64,000 nucleotides of DNA from Pseudomonas sp. 8O (GCF_902506495.1 NZ_LR733264.1:2148648-2212647); one strand, 5' to 3'; shown: positions 8,508 through 17,189, numbered from the stretch's first letter. Notes: generated from the letters alone by a model not told the origin. Translations and numbers: made by a program.

Positions 8508-9063
8508 TGGCGATGCTCCAGTCGATCAGGTCGAGATTCCTTTTCGCCGCCTTCATGTCGCGGATGGCCAGCGCAGGCTTGGCTCGCCACATTCGGCATT
8601 TGCTGTCGTAATCGAGCTGTCCCGAGAGCGCTTCGGCTTTCTGCGCGGTGTGAACGAATTCGATGGTGCCCCACGAACCGCATTTGATCAGGCTGCTGCG
8701 GCCCGACGACATCAGCGTGATCCAGTTCATCGGTATCTGCGAAATGATGCCCGTGTCGCTCAGCGCCGTTTCCAGGCTTATGTAGTTGAATTCATGTGCG
8801 CGCAGGCGCGCCGCAGCATGAAACAGCAACAGGCCGGTTGTCGGTTTGGCTGGCCGATAGAAGTAGAGGCCACGGCAGATGCGCTCCAGCTTGCCGTCCC
8901 TGGCAGCCCGGCTGAGCAATGCGCGGTAGGCCTCGGCGGAAATGTCCGGAACCAGAGCGCGCATATCCGAAGGCGTGAACAGGTAGCGTTCGGCATTCGC
9001 CAAGCTGCTCAGGCCGTCATGGAGGCGGCGTATGGGCTGGACTGTTTCGCGGCGTTGGCTCAT
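8494..9063 (-). CDS. AbiEi-family antitoxin and autorepressor
   Basis: This 189-aa protein precedes the AbiEii toxin and overlaps it by 14 bp. It has the AbiEi layout: an N-terminal winged-helix-like part (FTPSDMRALVPDISAEAYRALLSRAARDG, about residues 28-57) and a larger C-terminal region. AbiE is classed as a type IV toxin-antitoxin pair, in which antitoxin and toxin do not bind each other and AbiEi represses its own promoter. A matching inverted repeat lies just upstream at 9070-9112. The assignment rests on position, size and the winged-helix segment; the C-terminal domain was matched only loosely. Confidence 0.82.
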   Translation of the reverse strand: MSQRRETVQPIRRLHDGLSSLANAERYLFTPSDMRALVPDISAEAYRALLSRAARDGKLERICRGLYFYRPAKPTTGLLLFHAAARLRAHEFNYISLETALSDTGIISQIPMNWITLMSSGRSSLIKCGSWGTIEFVHTAQKAEALSGQLDYDSKCRMWRAKPALAIRDMKAAKRNLDLIDWSIANELV

Positions 9064-9069
9064 CGGAAT

Positions 9070-9112
9070 AACTCAACGGTAAGTGACGATAAGTGTAACT
9101 TACTGTTGAGTT
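9070..9112 (-). promoter_or_regulatory. Inverted-repeat operator overlapping the abiE promoter
   Basis: Arms AACTCAACGGTAAGT (9070-9084) and ACTTACTGTTGAGTT (9098-9112) pair with one mismatch across a 13-nt spacer, starting 7 bp upstream of the antitoxin start at 9063. On the minus strand a plausible promoter, TTGCGA, 16 nt, TACACT, covers the same bases. This fits negative autoregulation by AbiEi through paired repeats. Confidence 0.75.
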
Positions 9113-9163
9113 TTCGCAATGAGACAAGTCCTGATGAGACGACGGATACCACCTCTTGGTCCG

Positions 9164-9280
9164 GCCAGTGCTTGCGAATCTACCGAGGCGTCTACGTTGG
9201 TACGGCCTATGAAATGTTCATCACTGGGTCAAATGCCTTGCCTCAGTTTGCTGCGCAAGAACGGTTCGGCGCAGGGATGA
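9164..9280 (+). pseudogene. Decayed second copy of the cobF 3' end
   Basis: One forward frame reads LRIYRGVYVGTAYEMFITGS, matching the CobF tail LHIYWGAYVGTADEILIAGP at about 70% of bases (against 7376-7440). After a deletion the match resumes: AGTTTGCTGCGCAAGAACGG resembles cobF AGTTATCTGCTGCGCAAAGA near 7511. It lacks a start and most of the gene. Together with intact cobF it brackets the AbiE pair, so the toxin-antitoxin cassette appears to have entered at the end of cobF. Confidence 0.68.
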
Positions 9281-9289
9281 CGTTAGGAC

Positions 9290-9315
9290 GGTGGACAAGC
9301 AGAGCGTTGTCCACC
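9290..9315. repeat. GGTGGACAA hairpin repeat, copy 1
   Basis: GGTGGACAA (9290-9298) pairs with TTGTCCACC (9307-9315) and is followed by CTACGCG. A closely similar copy lies at 10397-10424, so the two hairpins bracket the two acetyltransferase genes; a looser relative is at about 58628. Confidence 0.75.
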
Positions 9316-9322
9316 CTACGCG

Positions 9323-9793
9323 TTACTCGTGTTTTGAGTAGGCCTGCAGCGATTTTTCCATCACGACAGTGCGTTCCGCACCGTGGAGCTCATCGCGAAT
9401 TTTCCGATAGCCCAGGCTGGCGTAAAAGCCTTCTGCGGTTAGTGAGGATGGTACCAACAGGGTGAGTATGTCGGCGTTCAGCGCCTGAGCGTGGATCGTT
9501 GCCATTAGCTTGCGACCCACTCCGCAGCCCTGATACTTGGGCTCAACGAAGACCGTTCTGACAACACCGCCGTCGAGGCTGGCGGTGGCGATCAGATCGT
9601 CTTGCATTGAGGCGACGAAAACCTTGCGCTTGTTGAGCAAGACCTCAACAGCTTCTGGCGTGAAGCTTTTCTCGACCTGGGCGATCACCTCGGGCGGATA
9701 GTCTTGAGCGTTCGACTCACGTAACGAGGCGATCACGACACGACTGATCGCTGTCGCATCGTCCTTTGTTGCAAGCCTGATCATGCAGTCCAT
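9323..9793 (-). CDS. GNAT-family N-acetyltransferase
   Basis: The 156-aa product has the GNAT fold signatures: an N-terminal IRLATKDDATAISRVV strand-helix and the acetyl-CoA-binding motif A V(E)PKYQGCGVGRKL (Q/R-x-x-G-x-G). A C-terminal AEGFYASLGYRK is the motif B region. Substrate is unknown; close relatives acetylate small amines or toxins. The start may be the internal ATG at 9784 (MIRLATKDD), since the three preceding residues carry no signal. It is transcribed with or next to a second GNAT gene upstream, and is separated from the AbiE cassette by a hairpin repeat. Confidence 0.88.
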   Translation of the reverse strand: MDCMIRLATKDDATAISRVVIASLRESNAQDYPPEVIAQVEKSFTPEAVEVLLNKRKVFVASMQDDLIATASLDGGVVRTVFVEPKYQGCGVGRKLMATIHAQALNADILTLLVPSSLTAEGFYASLGYRKIRDELHGAERTVVMEKSLQAYSKHE

Positions 9794-9823
9794 GCTGTTC
9801 TCGCTCTGTTGCCGTTCAACGAC

Positions 9824-10336
9824 TCAATTGGGGTTATCGATGTTGCTGATTTCTTCCTGATAAATCCGCATCCCACGTGCCTGGTAATTAGCCAATGCAG
9901 CTGGATGATCGAAGGTGCAGGTGTGTACCCAAACGCGCTCGGTCCCCGGCCACTGCCAGGCCGAGTGAATGGCATGGCTGAGCAGTGGGCCACCTAAGCC
10001 GCGGTCGAGAAACTGCGGAGCCAGGCCGAAGTAGCGGATTTCCGTGCTGCGCCCGTCAGGACGGAACAGCTCGTAGTAACCTGCGATAGCGCCACGGTGA
10101 TAGGCGACCCAGGTTCGGTGCGCTGGACTTTCGACCATGGCTTGCCACTGTGCGTCGTCCCAGCTATCCAGATCACCCCATTCCCAGGTCGAGCCGACCA
10201 GTTGGTAGAGAAAGCGATTGAGCGCCGGTTGCGGCTCTTCGCACTCAATGATCTGCAGGTCGCTGCGCTGAGGTTTGACGCGCAGTTGCTCGGTGCTGGT
10301 CATCTCCAGGTAGTAGGTGGTGTAGGGCTGGCTCAT
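9824..10336 (-). CDS. GNAT-family N-acetyltransferase
   Basis: Starting from ATG 10336, behind a GTGAGG ribosome binding site, the protein has 170 aa (MSQPYTTYYLEM...). A longer frame to 10396 exists but lacks an initiation signal. The GNAT acetyl-CoA motif appears as FGLAPQFLDRGLGGPLLSHA and the C-terminal part as CTFDHPAALANYQARGMR. Relatives are small soluble acetyltransferases of unknown substrate found in many Pseudomonas. It runs in the same direction as the GNAT gene downstream, 30 bp away, so the two may share a transcript. Confidence 0.85.
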   Translation of the reverse strand: MSQPYTTYYLEMTSTEQLRVKPQRSDLQIIECEEPQPALNRFLYQLVGSTWEWGDLDSWDDAQWQAMVESPAHRTWVAYHRGAIAGYYELFRPDGRSTEIRYFGLAPQFLDRGLGGPLLSHAIHSAWQWPGTERVWVHTCTFDHPAALANYQARGMRIYQEEISNIDNPN

Positions 10337-10396
10337 CACGAACCTCACAGGTAAAGCCCGACTATAACCCGGAGGCTGACGTGCCCAGGTCATCAA

Positions 10397-10424
10397 GGGT
10401 GGACAAGAAGAGTCTTGTCTACCC
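10397..10424. repeat. GGGTGGACAAG hairpin repeat, copy 2
   Basis: GGGTGGACAAG (10397-10407) pairs with CTTGTCTACCC (10414-10424). It is the second copy of the hairpin at 9290-9315. Confidence 0.7.
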
Positions 10425-10667
10425 TATGCGCTAGTCCATAAGCGGCGCTGCTGATTAAGCCGACCGAACAGTGTCCGGATATGGTCGCTCGCTTGGATAG
10501 GCTGTGATGCCTATGGCTATCCGTGATTGGTGTGGTCGAATTGCAGACCTCACTCCAGGCAAAAGGCTGCCGTTGTTCGGCAATACCCTGCCGTTCTTGG
10601 TCGATTAATTGAACGCGTACGAGGCTAACTCTCTGTTGTTCCTGGGGGCTGGGTGAACAGTCTTGCT
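10425..10667. other. Gene-free gap
   Basis: No reading frame with family character or strong start was seen here. The composition is less GC-rich than the cob genes. The right end leads into a sigma-54-like promoter. Confidence 0.6.
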
Positions 10668-10682
10668 TGGCGCGAGTCTTGC
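10668..10682 (+). promoter_or_regulatory. Sigma-54-type (-24/-12) promoter
   Basis: TGGCGCG-AGTC-TTGC keeps the required GG-N10-GC spacing and differs from the TGGCACG-N4-TTGC consensus by one base. Transcription would begin about 12 nt downstream, roughly 25-30 nt before the start of the next gene. No activator site was identified. Confidence 0.6.
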
Positions 10683-10715
10683 CTCAGGTGATCTTGTCAA
10701 TAACGTGCCGGAGGC

Positions 10716-11162
10716 ATGGTTTCGATGAGAGTCGATGCAGGAACAAGCTACCCATACGTGAATCAGCGCCAGCAAACTTCCGCCAATCATTCAGTTGCTA
10801 CGCCCTCTTTGGCCGCTCAATCTGCCACTCAGATTGATGGCACCAAACAGAGTGATTTCACCAGCATGACCCGCCAGGAAATGCGTGATTGGGTCAATAC
10901 TCAAATCAGCAACGGGGAAATGTCACTTGATGACAGGCGGCCCTTCATGGCTATGACCTTGAAAATTCCGGTAGGCAGCCTCAGCGGCGAGATACCTGCA
11001 GAACGTGATGGCGCGCGTCACGATTTCACGCAGAAGATTCGGGACGGTATCGAGGGCGCACAATCGCGTAATGACGGAGCGACTCAGAGAATGCTGGAAT
11101 CCGCTTTGCAAATCATCCAGCGGTCTCAGGGGCAGGTCAGCAGGGTGGATGTGCGGGCCTAG
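10716..11162 (+). CDS. Small soluble protein of unknown function
   Basis: The frame encodes 148 aa (145 if ATG 10725 is used, which has a better 11-nt distance from GGAGG at 10709). It has no signal peptide or membrane segment. The N-terminal 45 residues are Ser/Gln/Thr-rich and probably disordered. The middle holds the most conserved-looking part, DFTSMTRQEMRDWVNTQI followed by NGEMSLDDRRPFMAMTLKIPVG, and the C-terminus is a charged helix. I recall similar hypothetical proteins in other Pseudomonas, but no function. A sigma-54-type promoter sits directly upstream, which suggests conditional expression. Confidence 0.72.
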   Translation: MVSMRVDAGTSYPYVNQRQQTSANHSVATPSLAAQSATQIDGTKQSDFTSMTRQEMRDWVNTQISNGEMSLDDRRPFMAMTLKIPVGSLSGEIPAERDGARHDFTQKIRDGIEGAQSRNDGATQRMLESALQIIQRSQGQVSRVDVRA

Positions 11163-11168
11163 GTACAA

Positions 11169-11190
11169 GGGATCGGTTTACCGACCCCTT
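11169..11190 (+). terminator. Hairpin terminator between convergent genes
   Basis: GGGATCGG, loop TTTA, CCGACCCC, then TTTCG. It sits between the small unknown gene and the convergent TonB receptor gene. The stem contains one unpaired base and the T-run is short, so strength is uncertain. Confidence 0.55.
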
Positions 11191-11210
11191 TCGCGAGGCT
11201 CAAACCCACC

Positions 11211-13355
11211 TCACAGCCAACTCCAGGAAACCCCCGTATACACCCCAAACCCTTCCCCGGGCGTGGAGCGCGCTACATCCGCGCCGTTGTCGTCATAGCC
11301 CGGCGTAACGGTGGCGGCATAGCGTTTGTCGGTCAGGTTGCGCAGGTCGAGCCAGGTTTGCCAGTCGTCCTTCGGCGAGGCGTAGCCGAGGGTGGCGCCG
11401 AAGGTGGCGTAGGCATCGGCGTAGTAGGAGTTGGCGTAGTCCACCGCGACCTTGGAGGCGTATTGGGTGTTGAGGCCTGCGTAAAAGCCGCTCGGGTGGT
11501 CGTAGCGCAGTTCGGCCTGGTAGTAGTGGCGTGGCAGGCCAGGCAGGCGGTTGTCGCCGAAGGCATCGTCGTCGCGGTAATGGAAGTCGCTGAAGGTGTA
11601 GGCCTGGCGCAGGCTCAGGGCGCCAGCGGCGCCACCTTGCCACAGCTGGCTGGTCAGGCCGGCTTCGATGCCCTGATGCACGGTGGGGCTGGCATTGGAT
11701 TCGGCGAAGACGTTGGGCTCGATCTCGACGGTGAGCAGTTCGTGGCGCACCTGCGAGTAGTAGTAGGCCAGCTCCCACTGGCCCAGCGCGGAATCACCGC
11801 GCCCGCCGACCTCGAAGGTGGTGGCGGTCTGGTTGTCCAGGCTGATGGCAGCGCGCTGGCGCGCGGCATAGGGCTGCGTGGTGGTGCTGGAGAAGCGCAG
11901 TGGCGAACTCCAGAGCATCGACCAGGCATGCGGCGGTTCCACTGAACGGCTGATATTGCCGTACAGCTGCACCTCGGGGTTGAGCTGATAGCGCAGGCCG
12001 ATACGTGGCGCGTAGTCCCAGGTGCTTTCGTCGAGCTTGTCGTCGGTGGCCGGCCAGGTCACCTGCACGTCGCGGCGGGTATGGATCAGCGCCAAGCCGC
12101 TGGTCAGCCACAGGTCAGGCGTCAGCTCCAGTTCGTTGCCGATATGCAGCACGTTGTCCGAACCCAGGTGCTCGTAGTCGCGCATCAGGGTGCCGGCCGG
12201 ATAGGGCGTGCCGTTGACGTTGATCGGCAACGCTGCGGTCTCTTTCGCTTTGCTGCTCGGCAGGTTGGTGGTACTGCGCCAGCCGATGGTGGTGCTGCTG
12301 TTGAGCCCGAACAGGGTATGCCGGCGCGTGTAATTCAGGCTGCCACTGATGTCGCTGTAGTCCACGCGGATACGGTAGGCGCCGCCTCGGTAGGCGGTCT
12401 CGGTGATATCCATGGGGTAGTGGTGATAGGCCAGGCCGGCGACCAGGGTGGAGTCGTCGTCGATGCGCCAGGTGGTCTTGTTGGCCAGCCAGGTGCTGCC
12501 GGGCTGGTCACGGTGGGCGTCGATGCGCAGGTTGGCCGCAGCGGCCTGGCGTGGGTCGTCCTTGAGCTGGGCCTTGCTCAGGCGGCCGGGCGTTTCGTGC
12601 TCGGTTTCGCGGTAGCGCAGGTAGAAGCGCGTCTCCAGATTCTCGTTGAGCCGATAGCCGAAGTTGGCGGCCACGCCTTTGCCCTTGCCCGATGAGTGAT
12701 CCTGATAGCCATCGGTTTGGCTGTCGGTGAGGGCGAGGTAATAGTCGAAATCGCCCAGCACCTGGCCCGAGGCGATGTTGCGCTTCTGGTAACCGTAGCT
12801 GCCGGTTTCATAGCGCAGTTGCAGCTTGGGCGCGGTGTAGCCGGTGTGGGTGATGTAGTCGATGGCGCCGCCCAGAGCCAGCGAGCCGCGATCGAAGCCA
12901 TTGGCGCCACGCAGCACTTCAGCGCGACTTATCCACAGGGGTTCCAGCAGCTCATAGGGCGTGCCGCCAGAGCCGGTCAGCGGCAGGCCGTCGAGCAGGA
13001 TATGGGTGCCGGAGGCATGCGAGCCGGGGCCACGGTTGATGCCCGAGCCGCGCACGCTGATCTTGACGCCCTCGTTGCCGGGCGACTGCGCATAGACTCC
13101 GGGCTGGTAGGCCAGCACGTCGGCGACGCCGGCCACTCGGCCCTGCTCGACCTTGTCCATGTCCACCAGGTTGGTGGCGCCGGGGACCTGTTTCAGCGCT
13201 TCCTGCGCGGCCTCGATTTCGCTCAGCGGTGCGCCACTGATTTGCATGGCGTCCAGTTGCATGGGCTGCTGAGCCAGGGCGATTGGTGCTGCCAGGCAGT
13301 TGAAGGTCAGCAGGGCCAGGCGGGCCGGTCGGGCGTATAGCGGCTGGGGCAACAT
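11211..13355 (-). CDS. TonB-dependent outer-membrane receptor
   Basis: The 714-aa protein has a signal peptide cleaved after ...PIALA, a plug domain (residues about 45-165, with VADVLAYQPGVYAQ, ISVRGSGI and the barrel-entry stretch ALGGAIDYIT) and a 22-strand barrel ending in the aromatic VSWSWL signature. It imports a scarce ligand using TonB energy. The plug resembles ferric-chelate receptors of the FecA type more than BtuB or OprC, but ligand cannot be told. No Fur box or riboswitch was recognised upstream and no transporter or sigma/anti-sigma pair adjoins it, so it stands alone. Confidence 0.92.
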   Translation of the reverse strand: MLPQPLYARPARLALLTFNCLAAPIALAQQPMQLDAMQISGAPLSEIEAAQEALKQVPGATNLVDMDKVEQGRVAGVADVLAYQPGVYAQSPGNEGVKISVRGSGINRGPGSHASGTHILLDGLPLTGSGGTPYELLEPLWISRAEVLRGANGFDRGSLALGGAIDYITHTGYTAPKLQLRYETGSYGYQKRNIASGQVLGDFDYYLALTDSQTDGYQDHSSGKGKGVAANFGYRLNENLETRFYLRYRETEHETPGRLSKAQLKDDPRQAAAANLRIDAHRDQPGSTWLANKTTWRIDDDSTLVAGLAYHHYPMDITETAYRGGAYRIRVDYSDISGSLNYTRRHTLFGLNSSTTIGWRSTTNLPSSKAKETAALPINVNGTPYPAGTLMRDYEHLGSDNVLHIGNELELTPDLWLTSGLALIHTRRDVQVTWPATDDKLDESTWDYAPRIGLRYQLNPEVQLYGNISRSVEPPHAWSMLWSSPLRFSSTTTQPYAARQRAAISLDNQTATTFEVGGRGDSALGQWELAYYYSQVRHELLTVEIEPNVFAESNASPTVHQGIEAGLTSQLWQGGAAGALSLRQAYTFSDFHYRDDDAFGDNRLPGLPRHYYQAELRYDHPSGFYAGLNTQYASKVAVDYANSYYADAYATFGATLGYASPKDDWQTWLDLRNLTDKRYAATVTPGYDDNGADVARSTPGEGFGVYTGVSWSWL

Positions 13356-13474
13356 GCGAAGGTTCCATTGAGCGGGCTACGAGTCTGTCTGATGGATGAC
13401 GCAGGCGATTCGTCACCATCGCCCGCCACCCTACAGAATCCTTCGTTCAGACGCCTGACGCGTTGCCAGCCGTT

Positions 13475-14092
13475 TCACTCGGCGGAGAAAAACGCGGTTA
13501 CCTGTGACTGCGCCACGGCGCGGGCCTCCAGCAGGGCCTGATCACCTCTGGCGGTACCCTCCACACAGAAGAAGTGCATGTTCCTGAGGCCCACCGTGGC
13601 CAGGGCCGCCTGCAGGTAGGGGCGCAGGAAGTCTGGTTGCCGCGCCTGCTCACCGCTGATCAGCCCACCTGAGGCCAATGCCACGTACACCGGGCGGTCA
13701 CGTAGCAAGCCAACCTTGCCTTGCGGTGTGCCGTTGAATGTCATGCGTATCCGCACGATGTGATCGACCCAGGCCTTGAGTGCCGAGGGGACGGTGTAGT
13801 TGTGCATGGGGGTGGCGATCAGCAGCACATCTGCTTCGTCGAGCTGACGGATCAGCTCGGCGGAGCGGCGCAGGGCGCTGCCGGGCTCTGTCTGGTCACT
13901 GTCAGAGGGAGACGCCAGAGCCATGGCATAGTCCCGGTCGACATGTTGCAGATCGTTGAGGTCGACGTCCTGTACCTCCAGTGAGTGCCGACCAGCGAGG
14001 CCGTCGAGCACCTGGTGAGACAGACGCAGGCTTTCTGATTCAGCGCCACGCGTGCTGCTGATCAGGCGCAGTACACGGATAGCTGCAGGCAT
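13475..14092 (-). CDS. FMN-dependent NADH:quinone oxidoreductase / azoreductase, AzoR-like
   Basis: The 205-aa product has the flavodoxin-like fold of the AzoR family: N-terminal SSTRGAESESLRL phosphate-binding loop and the flavin-contact motif TPMHNYTVPSALKAWVDHI around residue 95-115. Such enzymes reduce quinones and azo dyes with two electrons and protect from electrophile or thiol stress. It follows the AhpD-like gene by 26 bp on the same strand, so the pair is probably an operon for redox or electrophile defence. Confidence 0.88.
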   Translation of the reverse strand: MPAAIRVLRLISSTRGAESESLRLSHQVLDGLAGRHSLEVQDVDLNDLQHVDRDYAMALASPSDSDQTEPGSALRRSAELIRQLDEADVLLIATPMHNYTVPSALKAWVDHIVRIRMTFNGTPQGKVGLLRDRPVYVALASGGLISGEQARQPDFLRPYLQAALATVGLRNMHFFCVEGTARGDQALLEARAVAQSQVTAFFSAE

Positions 14093-14118
14093 GGGCGTAA
14101 CCTCTCTGAGATCGGGCT

Positions 14119-14604
14119 TCAGGCCAGGTCAGCCTTGTCCAGGCCGAACTGCTTGTCGGCGGAGCCCGGCACGTTACGGAAGGCCACGCTCAGGCGATTC
14201 CAGCCATTGATGGCGACCACCAGGAAGCTCAGGTCCGACAGTTCCTGCTCGGAGAACTGCTCGCGTACGCTGGCGTAGATGGCGTCGGACACGCCATGCG
14301 GCGACAGTTGGGTCAGGGCTTCGGTCCACTCCAGTGCGGCGCGCTCCTGCGCGGAGAACAGCGGCGATTCGCGCCAGACGACGACATGGTGCAGGCGCAG
14401 CTCGCGCTCGCCATGGATCTTCGCTTCCTTCACGTGCATGTCGACGCAGAAGGCGCAGCCATTGATCTGCGAGGCGCGCAGCATGACCAGATGAGCCAGC
14501 GGCGCGAGGAACGGGCTGCGGGTCAGCAGCGTGGAGAATTCGGCGTACTTGCCGGAGGCTTTGGGAGAGAGTGCAAAGTAGTCGAGGCGCTGGCTCATGG
14601 TCAT
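14119..14604 (-). CDS. AhpD-like carboxymuconolactone decarboxylase family protein
   Basis: From ATG 14604 (MTMSQRLDYFALSPKA) the protein has 161 aa; a longer open frame to 14703 has no family character. It contains the peroxidatic motif C50-A-F-C53-V-D-M-H57 (CxxCxxxH) typical of alkylhydroperoxidase AhpD-like proteins. These small helical proteins reduce peroxides or act as thiol-disulfide partners. It is the promoter-proximal gene of a two-gene unit with the quinone reductase downstream. The precise substrate is not evident. Confidence 0.88.
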   Translation of the reverse strand: MTMSQRLDYFALSPKASGKYAEFSTLLTRSPFLAPLAHLVMLRASQINGCAFCVDMHVKEAKIHGERELRLHHVVVWRESPLFSAQERAALEWTEALTQLSPHGVSDAIYASVREQFSEQELSDLSFLVVAINGWNRLSVAFRNVPGSADKQFGLDKADLA

Positions 14605-14852
14605 CATCCGTATGCGAGTTGAGAAGAAACCGATGCCCCTCTGCAACTGGCAGAACCACTGTGGCTCGGTGGGGACGAATGTACGCAGCAGTGGTCTAGC
14701 CACATAGATCCATTTTCGCGGATTTTTATTGATCCACTTTGCGCAACGGTCCTATTCGCTGTCTGGCCATCAATGACTGCCAGCGCCCACCGAGTGGCAG
14801 CAGGTAGGCTGCGGCCTGTGCGCCACAGCCTTGAGTCAAGCGTGGAGAGGTC

Positions 14853-16160
14853 TCAGGCCGGTTGATAGTTCAGCGGCCGCCTCGACGACTCGGGCAGTGC
14901 CAGGCCCCCCGCCAGGGCCAGCAGGGCGATGACGATCAGGTAGTAGGCCGGCGACATGCGATTGCCGGTTGCCTCGATCAGCCAGGTGGCGATCAGCGGC
15001 GCGGTGCCGCCGAAGATCGTGTAGGCCAGGTTGTAGGTGAACGCCGAGGCGGTGTAGCGCACGCGGGTGGGGAACTGCTCGGACAGCAGCACGGCGGTTA
15101 CCACGCCGCAGATCACTGCACCGACGGCCAGCAGCATGGCGCCCAGGGCTGAAGCCAGCAGGGTGCCCGAGGCGGCCAGGGTAAAGGCCGGATACACCGC
15201 TACAATCAGCGCCACCCCGGCAGTCAGGATGGTGCGGCGGCGGCCAACGCGATCCGAGTAGCGACCAACGAAGGGGCATAGCAGGGCGGCGAATAACAGC
15301 GCGATCAGGCTGGCCAGCAAAGCCGCCGGCCGTGCTGCGCCACCGACGACCTGCATGTAGGTGGTCAGGTAAGTGGTGAACATGTAGAACGACAGCGCCG
15401 TAGCGGAGATGAATGCCGACAGGCAGAGCACGGTGCCGCCGTGCTCGCGCAGGGTTTCGCGCAGCGGCGAATGTTCCGGATGAGGCTGCGCCGTCAGGGC
15501 CTGGAAGGCCGGTGATTCGTCCAGGCGCAAGCGCATGTACAAGCCGACCAGGCCCAGCGGTGCGGCGATCAGGAAGGGTACGCGCCAGCCCCAGGCCTGT
15601 ATCTGCGCTTCATCCAGCCACAAGCCCATGCCGAACACCAGCCCGGCCGCGCAGGCGAACGCCATGAAGGTCGAGACTGGCACGAAGCTGCCATAACGCG
15701 CCTTCTGCTCGGTGGGCGCGTGCTCCATCACGAAGGCGCAGGCGCCGGCATACTCGCCACCGGCGGAGAAACCCTGCAGGCAACGCGCCAGCGCCAGCAG
15801 CAATGGGGCGAACAGGCCGATGCTGGCGTAGGTCGGTAGCAGGCCGATCAGCGTGGTGGCGCCGGCCATCAGCAGCACCGTGATCGACAGCACGCGCTTG
15901 CGTCCGATGCGATCACCAAGAATACCGAAGACGATGCCACCGAGCGGGCGCAGGGCAAACGACACGGCAAACACGGCGAAGGTCTGCAGCAGCGCCAGGG
16001 TCGGATTGCCCGGCGGGAAGAACAGCGAGGCGATGGTTACGGCGAGAAAACCGTAGACGGCGAAGTCGAACCACTCGACGAAATTGCCGATGGCCGAGGC
16101 GGCGATCACCTTGTGCAAGGTGGCCGGGCTGACCTGCTGGCCTGCGTTGATAGCATTCAT
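14853..16160 (-). CDS. MFS transporter, metabolite:H+ symporter (MHS) family
   Basis: The 435-aa integral membrane protein has 12 predicted segments and MHS signatures: [18 protein letters not shown] near the start, [14 protein letters not shown] in the loop between segments 2 and 3, and [12 protein letters not shown] in segment 4. Family members (ShiA, ProP, CitA, KgtP) import organic acids or compatible solutes with protons in the inner membrane. The substrate is not evident. It lies 101 bp downstream of a LysR gene on the same strand, so that regulator may control it. Confidence 0.9.
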   Translation of the reverse strand: MNAINAGQQVSPATLHKVIAASAIGNFVEWFDFAVYGFLAVTIASLFFPPGNPTLALLQTFAVFAVSFALRPLGGIVFGILGDRIGRKRVLSITVLLMAGATTLIGLLPTYASIGLFAPLLLALARCLQGFSAGGEYAGACAFVMEHAPTEQKARYGSFVPVSTFMAFACAAGLVFGMGLWLDEAQIQAWGWRVPFLIAAPLGLVGLYMRLRLDESPAFQALTAQPHPEHSPLRETLREHGGTVLCLSAFISATALSFYMFTTYLTTYMQVVGGAARPAALLASLIALLFAALLCPFVGRYSDRVGRRRTILTAGVALIVAVYPAFTLAASGTLLASALGAMLLAVGAVICGVVTAVLLSEQFPTRVRYTASAFTYNLAYTIFGGTAPLIATWLIEATGNRMSPAYYLIVIALLALAGGLALPESSRRPLNYQPA

Positions 16161-16261
16161 GCGACGCTCCTGATCCCTGATTTAGACGGCTTCAGGCAGG
16201 TTACGGAGCGATGGCCGGGGCGGGCGCTTCGCAGGCGACAGCGGCGTTGCCGTGAGCGACC

Positions 16262-17173
16262 TCAGCCCTGGGGAAACTGCGCCGGATCGGAAAAGCAGGC
16301 GCGCAGGTGATCGAACACCAGGCGCACACGCGGTGGCACGGGACCTTGCTGTGGGCGGTAGATGAACAGCTGCCAGGGATCGGGCGCCTGCTCCGTCAGC
16401 ACCGCCTGCAGGTGGCCGCTTTGCAGATACGGCTGCGCCAGGTAGGCAGGCAACTGGCCGTAGGCCAGGCCGGCAAGCACGGCTTCCAGCTCGGCTTCGG
16501 GGTCGTCACATACCAGCGCTGGCGCGGGCGGATGCAGGCTGGGGCCGTGGGCGAATGTCCATGGCCAGGGACGTCCGTTCTTGCGGTCGATCAGCACCGA
16601 CAGCGGCCGTTGCTGCAACTCGTCGAGGTCACGCGGCGCGCCGCTGGCAGCGATCAGTTCCGGTGTGGCCACCACTTGCAAGGGTACTGGTGCCAGGGCC
16701 CGAGCGACGTAGCGGCTGTCACGCAGGAAGCCGACGCGGATGCCGATGTCGATCTGCGCTTCCACCGCGTCGGTGATCTCGTCCTCCAGGCGCAGGTTCA
16801 GTACCAGTTGCGGGTGCTGCTTGAGCAAGGGCTGCAGGAACGCCACCAGAAAGCGCTTGCCGATGGCCTGTGGCGCGGTGATGCCGATGCGCCCGGCGAT
16901 GGCCGATTCGGCATCGGCGCGGTGGCCGCGAAACAGCGCGTCGAAATCCTCCAGCATCTGCCGGGCGCGCAGCGCATAGGCCTCGCCGAAAGCGGTGATA
17001 TGCACCTGGCGGGTGTTGCGGTGGAAGAGAATCTCGCCGAGCTCCTCCTCCAGCGCCTTGATCGCACGAGTCACCGCCTGCGGGGAAACCCCCAGGCGAG
17101 TCGCTGCCTCGCGGAAGTTGCTGCAGTCGGCCGCGCTGCAGAAGATGCGGATCATCTCCATGCGATTGAGCAT
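16262..17173 (-). CDS. LysR-family transcriptional regulator
   Basis: The 303-aa protein has an N-terminal winged helix-turn-helix (EAATRLGVSPQAVTRAIKALEEELG, about residues 22-46) and a periplasmic-binding-like effector domain (residues 90-295). It is transcribed divergently from the SDR gene and upstream of the MFS gene, so either may be its target. A palindromic ATTCC-N7-GGAAT site at 17190-17206 in the divergent gap fits LysR binding (T-N11-A type). Confidence 0.9.
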   Translation of the reverse strand: MLNRMEMIRIFCSAADCSNFREAATRLGVSPQAVTRAIKALEEELGEILFHRNTRQVHITAFGEAYALRARQMLEDFDALFRGHRADAESAIAGRIGITAPQAIGKRFLVAFLQPLLKQHPQLVLNLRLEDEITDAVEAQIDIGIRVGFLRDSRYVARALAPVPLQVVATPELIAASGAPRDLDELQQRPLSVLIDRKNGRPWPWTFAHGPSLHPPAPALVCDDPEAELEAVLAGLAYGQLPAYLAQPYLQSGHLQAVLTEQAPDPWQLFIYRPQQGPVPPRVRLVFDHLRACFSDPAQFPQG

Positions 17174-17189
17174 GTCGGGGTGCCTCTGT

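Noticed and set aside
8449..9465. 338-codon forward frame across the antitoxin region
   Set aside because: Antisense to the AbiEi gene over most of its length; only the cobF-like segment near 9164-9280 is meaningful, and it is listed as a remnant.
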